Below are positions 1 to 9,203 of a stretch of 64,000 bases of DNA, one piece after another. Under the pieces are notes generated by a model. That model did not search any database. It worked only from the letters and a program-made list of their open reading frames with translations, and was not told the DNA's origin. A program made the position numbers and the translations under genes. The stretch is from Flavihumibacter soli. GTDB taxonomy: Bacteria > Bacteroidota > Bacteroidia > Sphingobacteriales > Sphingobacteriaceae. The stretch lies in NCBI RefSeq assembly GCF_010692725.1, contig NZ_JAAFZB010000087.1, positions 45,498 through 109,497 of the forward strand. The letters are read 5' to 3'. Within the stretch, counting starts at the first letter, position 1. Each line of letters begins with the position of its first letter.

Positions 1-1053
1 ACGCTCTGACTTATTTTGTTCAAAAAAGCTATGCGTGGCATCTCCGTCTCCTTCAATGTAAAGGGGGTCACCGCCCGTTCGGTCTTCGATGCTGCTGTTA
101 ATTCCGAAGATAAGGGAGGTTTTATCGTTGAAATTGAGGAAGAGCTTCGGATTCAAGGTGTACCGTGTAAATTCAGGAATTGCGGTGAAGTCGGTTTTAC
201 CTGGTGCGTAGGCTTTATTGCTGTTACGGGAAGCAAATAAAGTAAGGCCTGCCTTACCAAATTGTTCAGAATAAAATCCATTGAGGTCCAGGCCACCGGC
301 AGAGGTTCCGTTTAAATGAAAGTTCAGTTCTCTCTGGTCCGCCGGCGTTTTACTGATCAGGTTGACCAAGCCTGCTATTGCGCCGCCACCGTAAAGTGTG
401 GATGCCGACCCTTTGATCACTTCCACCTGTTTCAGGTCTAAAGGCGGTGTTTGCAGTAATCCAAGGCCGCTTGCCGCTCCTGAAAACAGGGGGAATCCAT
501 CTTTCAGTATTTGCGTGTAACGACCATCTAAACCCTGGATACGGATCGATGCATTGGCACTAGTCGCAGAAGTCTGCTGTGTTTGAATACCCGTACTTTC
601 ATTCAGGATCATCCGGATATCGCCTGGTTTCATGTTCCCTTTCTCGTCCAGTTCTTCGCCGGCAATTACTTCTATCCGGGTCGGTATATCGGCGATAGTT
701 CGACTGCTGCGGGTTGAGGAAACCATTACTTCTTCCAGTTCTTCACCTTCAGATGGAACCAGGTTATATATGAAAGCCCTGCTGGAATCCAGAGGGAAGG
801 TAACAGAATCCTGGCGGGCTTCATATCCTAAGAACCGGATCTCGAGCAGGTACCGTCCATCAGGCATATTTAAAAAGATTGCCCGGCCCTGAGCATTTGA
901 GGAAGCCGATCGTTGCAGATCAGGGAATGTTAGGATTGCGCCCGGCAGGGGTTGTGCTGATCGGGAATCGTTAATTGTTGCTGTAAAAGTATTTTGAGCA
1001 AGGGCCGGTAATGAAATGATCCATGCAGCAAAAAACACTATAATTCTTTTCAT
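1..1053 (-). CDS. TonB-dependent receptor, N-terminal part (cut by window edge)
   Basis: This is the first 351 codons of an outer-membrane TonB-dependent receptor; the beta-barrel lies beyond base 1. A signal peptide ends at about residue 20 (LPALAQ). It is followed by a carboxypeptidase-D-regulatory-like beta-sandwich (about residues 22-105) and a plug domain from about residue 115, with the typical segments PGDIRMILNESTGI, VEVIKGSASTLYGGG and GLVNLISK. The ATG at 1051-1053 is the only start that gives a complete signal peptide. A small Cys-rich protein gene ends 67 bases upstream on the same strand and probably shares the transcript. That pairing is common in Bacteroidota around metal-related receptors, but the substrate cannot be read from this fragment. 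Confidence 0.88.
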   Translation of the reverse strand, partial: MKRIIVFFAAWIISLPALAQNTFTATINDSRSAQPLPGAILTFPDLQRSASSNAQGRAIFLNMPDGRYLLEIRFLGYEARQDSVTFPLDSSRAFIYNLVPSEGEELEEVMVSSTRSSRTIADIPTRIEVIAGEELDEKGNMKPGDIRMILNESTGIQTQQTSATSANASIRIQGLDGRYTQILKDGFPLFSGAASGLGLLQTPPLDLKQVEVIKGSASTLYGGGAIAGLVNLISKTPADQRELNFHLNGTSAGGLDLNGFYSEQFGKAGLTLFASRNSNKAYAPGKTDFTAIPEFTRYTLNPKLFLNFNDKTSLIFGINSSIEDRTGGDPLYIEGDGDATHSFFEQNKSER

Positions 1054-1120
1054 TGAATTGTAATATAGTATGACCATTCGCCGGGAATGATCGGTGGATA
1101 AAATTTGGATTAAGAAGAAT

Positions 1121-1432
1121 TTACTGAATTAAACCAGCTTTAGGTGGCTGCCAGATAGAGCAACTTACCTTAACGGGAGTGCCCAATGAAGAATATGGAA
1201 AATTGCGGTGAGCACAAAATAATTGTTCTGTTGCCTTTATTGCTTTGGGCATAAGGATCGAGAAGGGGCACCGGGCACATTGGCAGAAAGGACTGCAAAG
1301 TTCCGGTTCGGCTTGCTTCCCGTCCTTGCTGATTTCTGTCGCACCGCTGCTGTCGCAGGAGTCGAGATCAGCACAGAGGTCAAAGCCTGAACCCAGTATT
1401 AAGAAGGCCATGAAAATTGCGAAAAATTTCAT
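1121..1432 (-). CDS. small Cys-rich exported protein (DUF6660-like)
   Basis: A protein of 103 residues with an N-terminal hydrophobic signal segment (MKFFAIFMAFLILGSG) and many cysteines, including a CSPFCQCARC cluster in the middle. Small proteins with a CSPFCxC core occur in Bacteroidota just upstream of TonB receptors and are catalogued as DUF6660; I place it there by motif recall. The cysteines suggest metal or thiol chemistry in the periplasm, which is inference. A longer reading frame starts at 1474, but the ATG at 1430-1432 puts the signal peptide at the N-terminus and is preferred. It lies 67 bases upstream of the truncated receptor on the same strand. Confidence 0.65.
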   Translation of the reverse strand: MKFFAIFMAFLILGSGFDLCADLDSCDSSGATEISKDGKQAEPELCSPFCQCARCPFSILMPKAIKATEQLFCAHRNFPYSSLGTPVKVSCSIWQPPKAGLIQ

Positions 1433-1627
1433 CGGGCAAAGATAATAGATTGGAATTAACAGTGTGTTAATCAACTAAAGAGTAAGAACTTATTTGATTA
1501 AATAATAGAAATTTCGATCGGACAGGAAATTTAATGAAGCTGATAACAATTTGATAAAAAGCCTGTTACCTATTATGGCTTCTTTTAACTGCCTAAATGA
1601 GCCGTCTTAATTTAAAATCCGAAAGCG

Positions 1628-2626
1628 ATGAGTAATTTCAGGTTAATTGCATTGCTGGCACTGGTGCTAGTCCTGGCAACATGCAAAGACGATGATAAGG
1701 TTGTCAATGTCCCAAACACCCTTAAAGTAACCTCTGAAGAATTTAAGGATGAACTGTTGTTGGTGAATAGCAATGACTATCAGATTAAAACAAGTGAGCC
1801 TGCCACCTTTTCTTCAGCTGATACTTTTATCGAGATTTCTTCCACAGGCCTGATTAAACGACTTACTTCGGCTGAAGTAGTAGCAATAGATGTTGTTTCG
1901 ACCGCAGATCCAAATAACAAGATCAAGGTATATGCACTGGGCGTCAATGATGAGAATTACGATCCTTCAAACGTTTTTTACAATGGCCCGCCGGGATCTG
2001 ATCCTTACGGCTCGTATTTAAAAGGCTGGGAGACTCTTCATAAATTACCAACCTCTTCGGAAACCTATGCACTCATTTTACGACATGCAGATGCTGACCA
2101 GGGAAAGGACTATAACTTGTTGAACCAGGGTGAAGGGCCACCCAACTGGTGGAAATCTAAGGAGACTGCTTTAGCAAGACAACTTAGTGAAAAGGGCAGA
2201 CAGCGTGCGAGGGACTTAGGTACAGTCTTCAAAGACCTCAAATACCCGATCACAAGAGTAGTAAGCAGCGAATTTTACCGGGCGGTTGAGACTGCTGAGC
2301 TGATAAACGCAGGCCCTTCGATAGTTACCGATGGCCGTCTGAATCATCCCGATTATAACGTTGCGAGGGTAGGCGGCTTGTTTCCGGGAATGCTTTTACT
2401 AATGGATGAACTGCCTGTTGATAACAAAATGACTTTAGTGACAACCCATCATCCGATTAATGAATTAAGAAACAGAGTCGTTCCAACGTTTCCGAATGTC
2501 ATCCCTTTCCCATGGACCGGTGGCTACTTTGTAAAAATTGCGCCGGATAAAACCATAACCTTTGAAGGCGTAATATCTTATCCAATGATCAAATATTATC
2601 GCGACCTGAAGTTGAAAAGACTATAA
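1628..2626 (+). CDS. histidine phosphatase family lipoprotein
   Basis: A lipoprotein of 332 residues. The lipobox LVLATC gives Cys19 as the lipidation site. Residues 30-105 look like an Ig-like (BIG2-type) beta domain. From about residue 145 follows a histidine-phosphatase (phosphoglycerate-mutase-like, branch 1) domain: RHA at 152-154, where His153 would be the phosphorylated histidine (the usual motif is RHG), Arg218 in the SSEFYRAVETAE segment, and a second His pair at 274-275 in VTTHHP. It probably hydrolyses a phosphomonoester at the cell surface or in the periplasm; the substrate is unknown. It stands alone and converges on the FecA-like receptor, with 32 bases between the two. Confidence 0.8.
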   Translation: MSNFRLIALLALVLVLATCKDDDKVVNVPNTLKVTSEEFKDELLLVNSNDYQIKTSEPATFSSADTFIEISSTGLIKRLTSAEVVAIDVVSTADPNNKIKVYALGVNDENYDPSNVFYNGPPGSDPYGSYLKGWETLHKLPTSSETYALILRHADADQGKDYNLLNQGEGPPNWWKSKETALARQLSEKGRQRARDLGTVFKDLKYPITRVVSSEFYRAVETAELINAGPSIVTDGRLNHPDYNVARVGGLFPGMLLLMDELPVDNKMTLVTTHHPINELRNRVVPTFPNVIPFPWTGGYFVKIAPDKTITFEGVISYPMIKYYRDLKLKRL

Positions 2627-2658
2627 GGGAATAAAATAATGATTTGTTATCGGCCTTG

Positions 2659-4836
2659 TTAAAGTTTAATTGCTAATGTTGCTGAATATGTACGGTCGTC
2701 TGAAGGCCATATGCCCGGACCGGGGTAGAACTGGGGCCTTTTGGTAAAGTATTGTTTATCGAAGGCATTACTGACATTCAGCCGGGCCTGTATCCTGCGT
2801 GAAAGGCTGATGCTGCCGTTAAAATCAAAAAGATGATAAGCGGGGACCAAACCCGTTGAGCCGGTAACCGATGGCTGAACGGAATTAAATGCATCGGCAA
2901 ATGTTTCCGCCGTATAACTATGCAGGACACCCAAACTAATCTTGTCAAACTTCAAGGTTAAGCCATTTCTGCTTTGCCAACCGGGTACACTTTCTACTTT
3001 GTTACCGTCGATAGAGACATTTTGGGTGCCCGAGCGTAAGGTGGCATTTTTATAAACAGCATTCATATATGCCGTAGCAGTAAAAAGACTGAGACTGCTT
3101 CTTCTTCCCAGGTAAAAATCGCCTTGTACAAATACTTCAAGCCCTTTATTTACTGAGTTGCCAATGTTTGTTTTCAAAATTGTCTCATCTCCTGCACCGT
3201 TAGTTTGAGCCAGCGTTCCCATGCGGTTATTGTACAACAATTGAAAGTAGCTTACATCCCAGGTTAAAAATTTCCAGTCACCCCTTATGCCAGCTTCCAT
3301 GTTATAACCTTTTGCATCCTTCAGATCTTTATCAGATTCCTCAAAGACAGAGGCTGGTATGATATCTTTAAATATTACCGGTCTGTATGCCTGGGACCAT
3401 CCGGCGTAGGCGTTGATTCTACGAGAAATATTATATTGGGTGTTTATGCCAAACAACGGAAAGTGATGTTTAATACTGTTTGGAATAGCATTCGCAGGAT
3501 AGTTTTTGATGGTTCCCGTCATTTGGGTTTCGCCAAACTCGAAACGTAACCCCGTATTTATAGAAAGCCGTGGTAACAGCAACCATTTGTTTTCCGCAAA
3601 CAAAGCAATATTATTCGTTTTAAAATGGAGATCTCTTCCCCATCCCGGGCTTACGAGGGATAAATCATAATCAGAACCGGTAGTTCCTATACCCTGTTGT
3701 TGCCGGTGGAGATCATTATTCATGTACTGTACTCCTGCGAGTAAATTGTTTTTTAAGTTAAACAATGAATAAGGTTGAAGGAACCTCAGTTCGGAGGTGA
3801 AGCTGTTATAGTGATCGATATCTACTTGTCTGTTTGCATATTCATTTGTGACAGGGTCAATGATATCCGGGGTGGTGGCAGGTTTGTCAAATAAAACGCT
3901 GTTACGGGCCCCTAAGATAGCCGATGTCGTAAATGTGAGCTGGGATTCTCGTCCTGGTTTCCAATCGACGGTAAGTGACGGTACATTGATTTCCGGGTTA
4001 TAATAATTTCTCGAGCGGGTTGCTGCCTGAGGGTTCGCTAAGAACATGGCATCGGTTAAAGCCCCGGGTAAATGGGTTGTATAGTTGGAACGCGTCCATT
4101 CTGCTTTAAGTAGAAGGCCGGGATTTAAGCGATAAAACAAGGATATGTTTTGTGCGTCAAAATTTGAATCGCTGTCTTTGCGATAACCGTCCGTAGTCTT
4201 GTTATTGAACCATGCATAATAACTGAATTTTCCTTTCGTGCCGCTTATAGCGTTGAATGTGCTTAGCAGGCCATAGGAACCTGCGGTGTTTATTGATTCA
4301 AAAGAGAATGCTTTAGTCGAATCAGGCTGCTTGCTAACATAGTTTAGCATGCCACCGAATTGTGCGCCGTATTGAAGAGAGCCGGTTCCTCTGACCATTT
4401 CGATTCTTTCAACCGCTTCAAGAGGGATATTGTAATGACTTGCAGGATAGCCGTACATGTCGGAGTTGGTTATGATGCCGTCTTTACGGATATTAAATTC
4501 CCAGCCACGGTGAGGATCTAAACCTCGTGTCGAAATATTAACCTGGTTCCCGGTGCCATCCATGTCATATACAAACACCCCTGGTATTTTGGCAAAGATC
4601 TGCCTTCCATATTTCTCTGAAATTGCTGCGTCACGGGAGGCAACATTAATAACCTCGTTCTTCTTTCCGGAATAAATATATGTTCCTTTTACAGAATCTA
4701 ACCTGTAAATACCCTTTTGTTGCCGCACTGCTTCAATTATTACCTGTTTCAATATCTTGGAAGAATCAGATTGAGTCGTTTGAGAAAATCCTGTGGTAAC
4801 TATAAGTGTTATAAGAAGCGTAAAAATTGTTTTCAT
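2659..4836 (-). CDS. FecA-like TonB-dependent receptor
   Basis: A complete outer-membrane receptor of 725 residues with a signal peptide (about 1-18, ending GFSQ). The plug spans about residues 45-175, and the TonB-dependent barrel runs to a terminal aromatic/hydrophobic strand (TYSATLAIKL). The plug carries IPGVFVYDMDGTGNQ, STRGLDPHRGWEFNIR and the EMVRGTGSLQYGAQFGG segment, typical of the Fe(III)-dicitrate (FecA, COG4772) subfamily. There is no carboxypeptidase-regulatory domain at the front. Import of ferric citrate or another ferric chelate is the likely role by family. No FecI/FecR sigma/anti-sigma pair is adjacent, so regulation is probably different from the classic system. Confidence 0.85.
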   Translation of the reverse strand: MKTIFTLLITLIVTTGFSQTTQSDSSKILKQVIIEAVRQQKGIYRLDSVKGTYIYSGKKNEVINVASRDAAISEKYGRQIFAKIPGVFVYDMDGTGNQVNISTRGLDPHRGWEFNIRKDGIITNSDMYGYPASHYNIPLEAVERIEMVRGTGSLQYGAQFGGMLNYVSKQPDSTKAFSFESINTAGSYGLLSTFNAISGTKGKFSYYAWFNNKTTDGYRKDSDSNFDAQNISLFYRLNPGLLLKAEWTRSNYTTHLPGALTDAMFLANPQAATRSRNYYNPEINVPSLTVDWKPGRESQLTFTTSAILGARNSVLFDKPATTPDIIDPVTNEYANRQVDIDHYNSFTSELRFLQPYSLFNLKNNLLAGVQYMNNDLHRQQQGIGTTGSDYDLSLVSPGWGRDLHFKTNNIALFAENKWLLLPRLSINTGLRFEFGETQMTGTIKNYPANAIPNSIKHHFPLFGINTQYNISRRINAYAGWSQAYRPVIFKDIIPASVFEESDKDLKDAKGYNMEAGIRGDWKFLTWDVSYFQLLYNNRMGTLAQTNGAGDETILKTNIGNSVNKGLEVFVQGDFYLGRRSSLSLFTATAYMNAVYKNATLRSGTQNVSIDGNKVESVPGWQSRNGLTLKFDKISLGVLHSYTAETFADAFNSVQPSVTGSTGLVPAYHLFDFNGSISLSRRIQARLNVSNAFDKQYFTKRPQFYPGPGIWPSDDRTYSATLAIKL

Positions 4837-4977
4837 ATAAATTTAACGATGTTTATACATGCATACCTGTCGCTAATAAAGGTAAAAATAATCATAAATG
4901 CGATTATGTATCGGCAGCGCGTTCCAAATATGGAAAAAGCAAGAATGACCTGAAGTACCTGGATTCTTATAGGGAAT

Positions 4978-5841
4978 TTAACAATTAGGATCAGCTTTCC
5001 ATTTCAGCCGTTCTTTTTTGTAAACAGCGGGGCTTCGGCCCGTATACCTTTTAAATATCCGTGTAAAATGGCTCTGGTCTGAGAAGCCTGTGAGGAAGGC
5101 GATCTCCGATAAAGTATGGTTCCCGGATCCTATCAGTTTGATTGCCTTCTCGATCCGGAGTTTGCGGATATAATCACCGAAAGAAAGGTTGTCAAAATGC
5201 TTCGAGAAAGTCCGGGAAATATAAGCGGGGTGTACATTCACTTCTTCAGAAACATCTTTGAGGCTCAGTGTCATGTTTATATCAATCTGGTCCTGTATAA
5301 TGTTTTTAAGCTCTTTGGCCCATGGAGGCATGGTCTTACGGGAGTCTCTCTTTTCCTGCACATACTGGTTGTAAATATTCAGGAACTGGTTCTCAACGGG
5401 GTTTTGCGTATGTTTTTCATTCTGCAGGTGCCTGGCCCAGGTGTAAAGCGCATCGTAGATCACGCAGGCCTTCTCCAGCAGTTCATGATCGTCTTTATAG
5501 TTGAAAGCCATCCCGGCCGAAATAGCCCAAAGTCCGGAGGCCTGGCTTGCCAGGTGGTGTGCATCGGTATCGGCGCCGCGGACGATCAAAGCCATGGTTG
5601 CCAGGCCAGGGTCGTCAAGCTTATACTTTTCCAAAAAATAATCAAATGTGCAGCGGTCCTCATAGTGCGTAAATTCCACGCCGGGAATGTCAAATGGGAT
5701 GGCGCCCAGTTCTGCGGCTTTTCGGCTTACTTCCCGAAGGGGCAGGTAAATGAATTCAGCTTCCGGATCAATAAATCTTTTGATAAGCCAGGGACATGCC
5801 AGGCGGTCAATCTTCGGGCGTTCACGGGTTATCCATTTCAT
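4978..5841 (-). CDS. ChrB-domain / AraC-type fusion regulator
   Basis: A protein of 287 residues with two parts. Residues 1 to about 135 match the C-terminal domain of the chromate-resistance protein ChrB: opening MKWITRERPKIDRLACPWLI, then FIDPEAEF, FTHYEDRCTFDYF and IVRGADT. Residues about 180-280 form an AraC-type double helix-turn-helix, with SLKDVSEEVNVHPAYISRTF as the first and SEIAFLTGFSDQSHFTRIF as the second, ending in a GRSPAVYKK motif. ChrB is known from chromate operons as a regulator; here the domain would act as the ligand sensor of an AraC activator (inference). It is divergent from a TonB receptor and TauE/SafE permease gene pair, its probable targets. No ChrA chromate pump is present in the window. 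Confidence 0.82.
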   Translation of the reverse strand: MKWITRERPKIDRLACPWLIKRFIDPEAEFIYLPLREVSRKAAELGAIPFDIPGVEFTHYEDRCTFDYFLEKYKLDDPGLATMALIVRGADTDAHHLASQASGLWAISAGMAFNYKDDHELLEKACVIYDALYTWARHLQNEKHTQNPVENQFLNIYNQYVQEKRDSRKTMPPWAKELKNIIQDQIDINMTLSLKDVSEEVNVHPAYISRTFSKHFDNLSFGDYIRKLRIEKAIKLIGSGNHTLSEIAFLTGFSDQSHFTRIFKRYTGRSPAVYKKERLKWKADPNC

Positions 5842-6211
5842 GTCAGGTGAATGTTCGTTCGGGTAATAATGTCGTCTTCGACGGATTAGTAATCTATGTA
5901 TTTAATAGATAATTAATGATTGACCAGTTTATTATAATTGGCAGACACCTCTAAAAATAGTAAATATTTTGGCCTTGTGGCCAATTCATTAACAAAAATG
6001 TAATGATAGGCGCAATATTTTTTTTACAGTCATGTTTGGACATTTGAGAAACTTATCCTATAATTGTCTACTAAATCGGTAGACTTTAATGTATGAATAA
6101 GAATTTACTCTTGCTTTTCAATGGCTGCGGCTTACTCGGGGATAGTTTATGTTGTGCATTTGGTATGCAACGATCAGTCCGAATCCCATAAACTTCTCTT
6201 AAAAAAATCTT
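5842..6211. other. 370-base divergent intergenic region
   Basis: AT-rich control region between the ChrB-AraC regulator and the divergent TonB receptor. It holds one clear inverted repeat (6066-6084, listed separately). A short open frame from 6121 has no recognisable product and overlaps the receptor start. I could not identify a clean TTG/TAnnTTTG promoter for the receptor. Confidence 0.6.
6066..6084. promoter_or_regulatory. inverted repeat GTCTAC-N7-GTAGAC, candidate operator
   Basis: Perfect 6-bp arms GTCTAC and GTAGAC separated by TAAATCG, lying 127 bases before the TonB receptor start and 224 bases from the divergent regulator start. The spacing suits a dimeric DNA-binding protein. Either the ChrB-AraC protein or the nearby Rrf2 regulator could bind here; the assignment is inference. 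Confidence 0.45.
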
Positions 6212-9175
6212 ATGAAGCCAGCATCAATCTTAAAAAATACAGGAGTACGTTCAGTTCAGGCACTCGCCCTGACCATTCTCTTTTTTGTCACACAGCAGCG
6301 CGTGCATGCACAGGGCAATAATTTCATTGTCATTTCCGGTACCATCGTAGAAGATGGTACCAAAACTCCAATTCCCGGGGTGAGTATCGTAGTGAAAAAC
6401 ACCGTCAACGGATCCTCGACAGGTAATGATGGTACGTTCAATCTTAAAACAAAAGCGAACTTCCCGCTTACACTCGTCGTGTCTAGCCTGGGCTTTAAAA
6501 CGCAGGAATTTGAAGTAAAAGGAGCGGACTCCCGACTGAATATCGCCCTGGTCACTCAGACCCAGTTGGGGATGGAGGTCGTGGTCACCGCTTCAAGGGT
6601 GGAGGAAAGCATCCTCAGATCGCCGGTTGCCATCGAAAAACTCGATATCAAGGCTATCAGGGAATCGCCGGCTCCAAGTTTTTATGATGCTCTTGAAAAT
6701 GTGAAGGGTGTGCAGATGACCACCTCGAGTATCACCTTCAAGGTACCTAATACCCGGGGATTCAATATTCCGAATAACTTTCGTTTTGTGCAGTTGGTTG
6801 ACGGGGTGGATATGCAGGCAGGGACTCTGGGGGTTCCGCTGGGTAATTCTATCGGGCCTACTGAGCTGGATATCGCCAGCGTGGAGATCACTCCCGGGGC
6901 AGCCTCGGCATTATACGGGATGAACGCGATCAACGGGATGGCTAACCTGCTGACGAAAAGCCCTTTCTACTACCAGGGCTTGAGTGTGTACCAGAAGGGC
7001 GGGCTCAATTCAAACGGAGGAACCGGAAGCGAGGTAAATGCGCTGACGGAAACAGCTCTGCGCTACGCGAAAGCATTCGATAACAGGTTTGCATTTAAGG
7101 TCAACCTGAGTTACATAAGGGGTACTGACTGGGTATCGGATACGCGAATCAACCAGAACCCGAATAATTTAAACACGGCAAATCCGGCTTTCCCGGAATT
7201 GGATGCGGACTATGATAACCCGGCTTATGATGCCTGGAACAAGTACGGGGATGACGGCGGAAGTAATGCTGTCACGATCAGTGGTCTGACCATCCCGGGC
7301 CGGACGGGCAATCAGAGTATCATCGTCAGGCGGACGGGTTATTACGAAAAGGACCTTGTTAGTCCGGATGTCGATAACCTCAAGTTCGACGCATCGCTTC
7401 ACTACCGCCTGAACAACAAAGCGGAACTTTCATATGGTTACCGGACTGGTAAGATGGACGGTGTTTTTCAGCGGGGGAATAAGATACAGCTGGATAACGT
7501 ACATGTTCAGAATCATAAGCTTGAATTAAAAGGCCCGACTTATTTCGTCAGGAGCTATGTATCGATCGAAAATACCGGCGATTCGTATAACCTGAAGCCG
7601 CTGGTAGATAACCTTGACATTACCAGCGGAGGAACGAATTCTGCCTGGGGCGCAAAATTTAAAACGGCTCTCCAGACCTCGCTGAATGCCAACGTTCCAT
7701 TGGACGACGCCCTAAGGACCGCCCGTGTAGCCGCTGATGCGGGTAGGGCAGAACCGGGTACTCCTTATTTCGATGAGCTGAAAAATACGATTGTAGCGAT
7801 CAACAACTGGGATCATGCTGCCGTACTCCCGGGTACGGGTGCGAGCACAACAGGTGGTGCTTGGTTAACCCAAAAAAGCAGAACCTATCATACGGACGCT
7901 CAGTGGGATCTTTCGAAGCAGGTTAAACTCTTTGATCTGCTGGTCGGCGCTGATGCCCGCATATATGAAGTTATTCCGGATGGTAACAACTTTGTCGACT
8001 TCAAGAGGCCGGTGGCTGACAGGAACAAACCGCTTGCAGACGGAAGCTTCGGCGACAATGTTTATTATAAAAAGTTCGGTGCCTTTGCCCAGCTAACCAA
8101 GACATTTTTCCAGGAAAAGCTGAAGCTTTTCGGATCCTTAAGGCTGGATTATAATCCCGAGTTCGAAGCTAAGCTGAATCCGAGGATTGCCGCTGTTTAC
8201 ACCCTGGCAGAAAGACATAACTTTAGGGCATCCTTTCAGAATGGCTTCCGGTTTCCTGCAATCTTTGAAGCCATCTCGTTTGTTAATAATGGTAATATCA
8301 GGCGGGTTGGCGGACTGCCCTATATCAACGAAGGCTTAAACTATCTGGATAACTCCTATACACTGGCCTCCATCAATACCTTCAATGCCGCAGTGAATAA
8401 GGATGTAGCTGCCGGCCTCGCCAGCGCCGATGCGGCGCTGAAGAACCGGGACCTGCTGCTGGTGACCAATTTAGGTGAGACGCGACCGGAGCGCATCAAT
8501 TCCTTTGAAGCGGGCTACAAAAGCGTGCTTCTTGAGAACAAACTTGTGGTAGATATTGACTTTTACGCGAACCAATATGAAGGATTTTTAGGCCAGGTGG
8601 AAGTCTCAGTTCCTTATGCATCAACAACTACTGCGCCTGATGCCGCACAGGTGCCGGTTGGATCGAATGACGCTGTTATAGCAATGCTTGCGGCAAACAG
8701 AGCGCGACAAACCCGATACCGGGTTTATACAAATGCGAAGAATAAGTATAATAACTTCGGATCATCACTTGGACTTACCTATAATTTCTTCAAGAAATAT
8801 ACATTGTCAGGAAGCGTGAGCTATAATGATATTACTGAAAATAAGCAAAGCGATTATTTCGTCACCGGCTTCAATACACCGAAGTTTTCGACGAATGTGT
8901 CGGTAGGCAACCGTGAGATAGCAAAGAACCTGGGATTTAATGCAGTGTGGAGGTGGCAGGATTCCTTTATGTGGGAAAGCCCGCTGGTAAATGGCGGAGT
9001 TCCAGCGTTTAATACCTTTGATGCACAATTTACTTATCGCTTACCTCAGCTGAAAGCCTTTGTAAAAGCAGGTGGAACCAACATTTTTAATAAGAAATAT
9101 GTTCAGTATGCCGGCGGCCCAACTCTTGGAGGCCTGTACTATGTGGCGCTGACATTTGACGGGCTCTTGAATTAA
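6212..9175 (+). CDS. TonB-dependent receptor with N-terminal CarboxypepD-regulatory domain
   Basis: A receptor of 987 residues with a signal peptide ending at about residue 34 (QQRVHAQ). A CarboxypepD_reg-like domain follows (about 40-125; ISGTIVEDGTKTPIPGVSI), then a plug (about 135-260; VPNTRGFNIPNNF, EITPGAASALYGMNAINGMAN), then the barrel ending in ALTFDGLLN. It is larger than siderophore receptors and has no SusD partner, so it is not a standard SusC. The TauE/SafE permease starts 28 bases after its stop and the two are almost certainly co-transcribed. This points to a sulfur compound or another oxyanion/organic acid as cargo (inference). The ATG at 6212 is the start that leaves the signal peptide intact. 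Confidence 0.86.
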   Translation: MKPASILKNTGVRSVQALALTILFFVTQQRVHAQGNNFIVISGTIVEDGTKTPIPGVSIVVKNTVNGSSTGNDGTFNLKTKANFPLTLVVSSLGFKTQEFEVKGADSRLNIALVTQTQLGMEVVVTASRVEESILRSPVAIEKLDIKAIRESPAPSFYDALENVKGVQMTTSSITFKVPNTRGFNIPNNFRFVQLVDGVDMQAGTLGVPLGNSIGPTELDIASVEITPGAASALYGMNAINGMANLLTKSPFYYQGLSVYQKGGLNSNGGTGSEVNALTETALRYAKAFDNRFAFKVNLSYIRGTDWVSDTRINQNPNNLNTANPAFPELDADYDNPAYDAWNKYGDDGGSNAVTISGLTIPGRTGNQSIIVRRTGYYEKDLVSPDVDNLKFDASLHYRLNNKAELSYGYRTGKMDGVFQRGNKIQLDNVHVQNHKLELKGPTYFVRSYVSIENTGDSYNLKPLVDNLDITSGGTNSAWGAKFKTALQTSLNANVPLDDALRTARVAADAGRAEPGTPYFDELKNTIVAINNWDHAAVLPGTGASTTGGAWLTQKSRTYHTDAQWDLSKQVKLFDLLVGADARIYEVIPDGNNFVDFKRPVADRNKPLADGSFGDNVYYKKFGAFAQLTKTFFQEKLKLFGSLRLDYNPEFEAKLNPRIAAVYTLAERHNFRASFQNGFRFPAIFEAISFVNNGNIRRVGGLPYINEGLNYLDNSYTLASINTFNAAVNKDVAAGLASADAALKNRDLLLVTNLGETRPERINSFEAGYKSVLLENKLVVDIDFYANQYEGFLGQVEVSVPYASTTTAPDAAQVPVGSNDAVIAMLAANRARQTRYRVYTNAKNKYNNFGSSLGLTYNFFKKYTLSGSVSYNDITENKQSDYFVTGFNTPKFSTNVSVGNREIAKNLGFNAVWRWQDSFMWESPLVNGGVPAFNTFDAQFTYRLPQLKAFVKAGGTNIFNKKYVQYAGGPTLGGLYYVALTFDGLLN

Positions 9176-9203
9176 AAGCAGAAGCAGGATTAAAGAATAC
9201 AAA

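Noticed and set aside
632..892. 86-codon open frame on the plus strand
   Set aside because: Antisense of the truncated TonB receptor, whose plug and CarboxypepD segments are readable on the minus strand.
4978..5841. Chromate resistance operon
   Set aside because: Only the ChrB-type domain is present; no ChrA transporter or ChrF/ChrC genes occur in the window.
5116..5850. 244-codon open frame on the plus strand
   Set aside because: It is the antisense of the ChrB-AraC gene; the opposite strand carries clear domain motifs and this frame has none.
6121..6321. 66-codon open frame before the TonB receptor
   Set aside because: Overlaps the receptor start in another frame, with no recognisable product.
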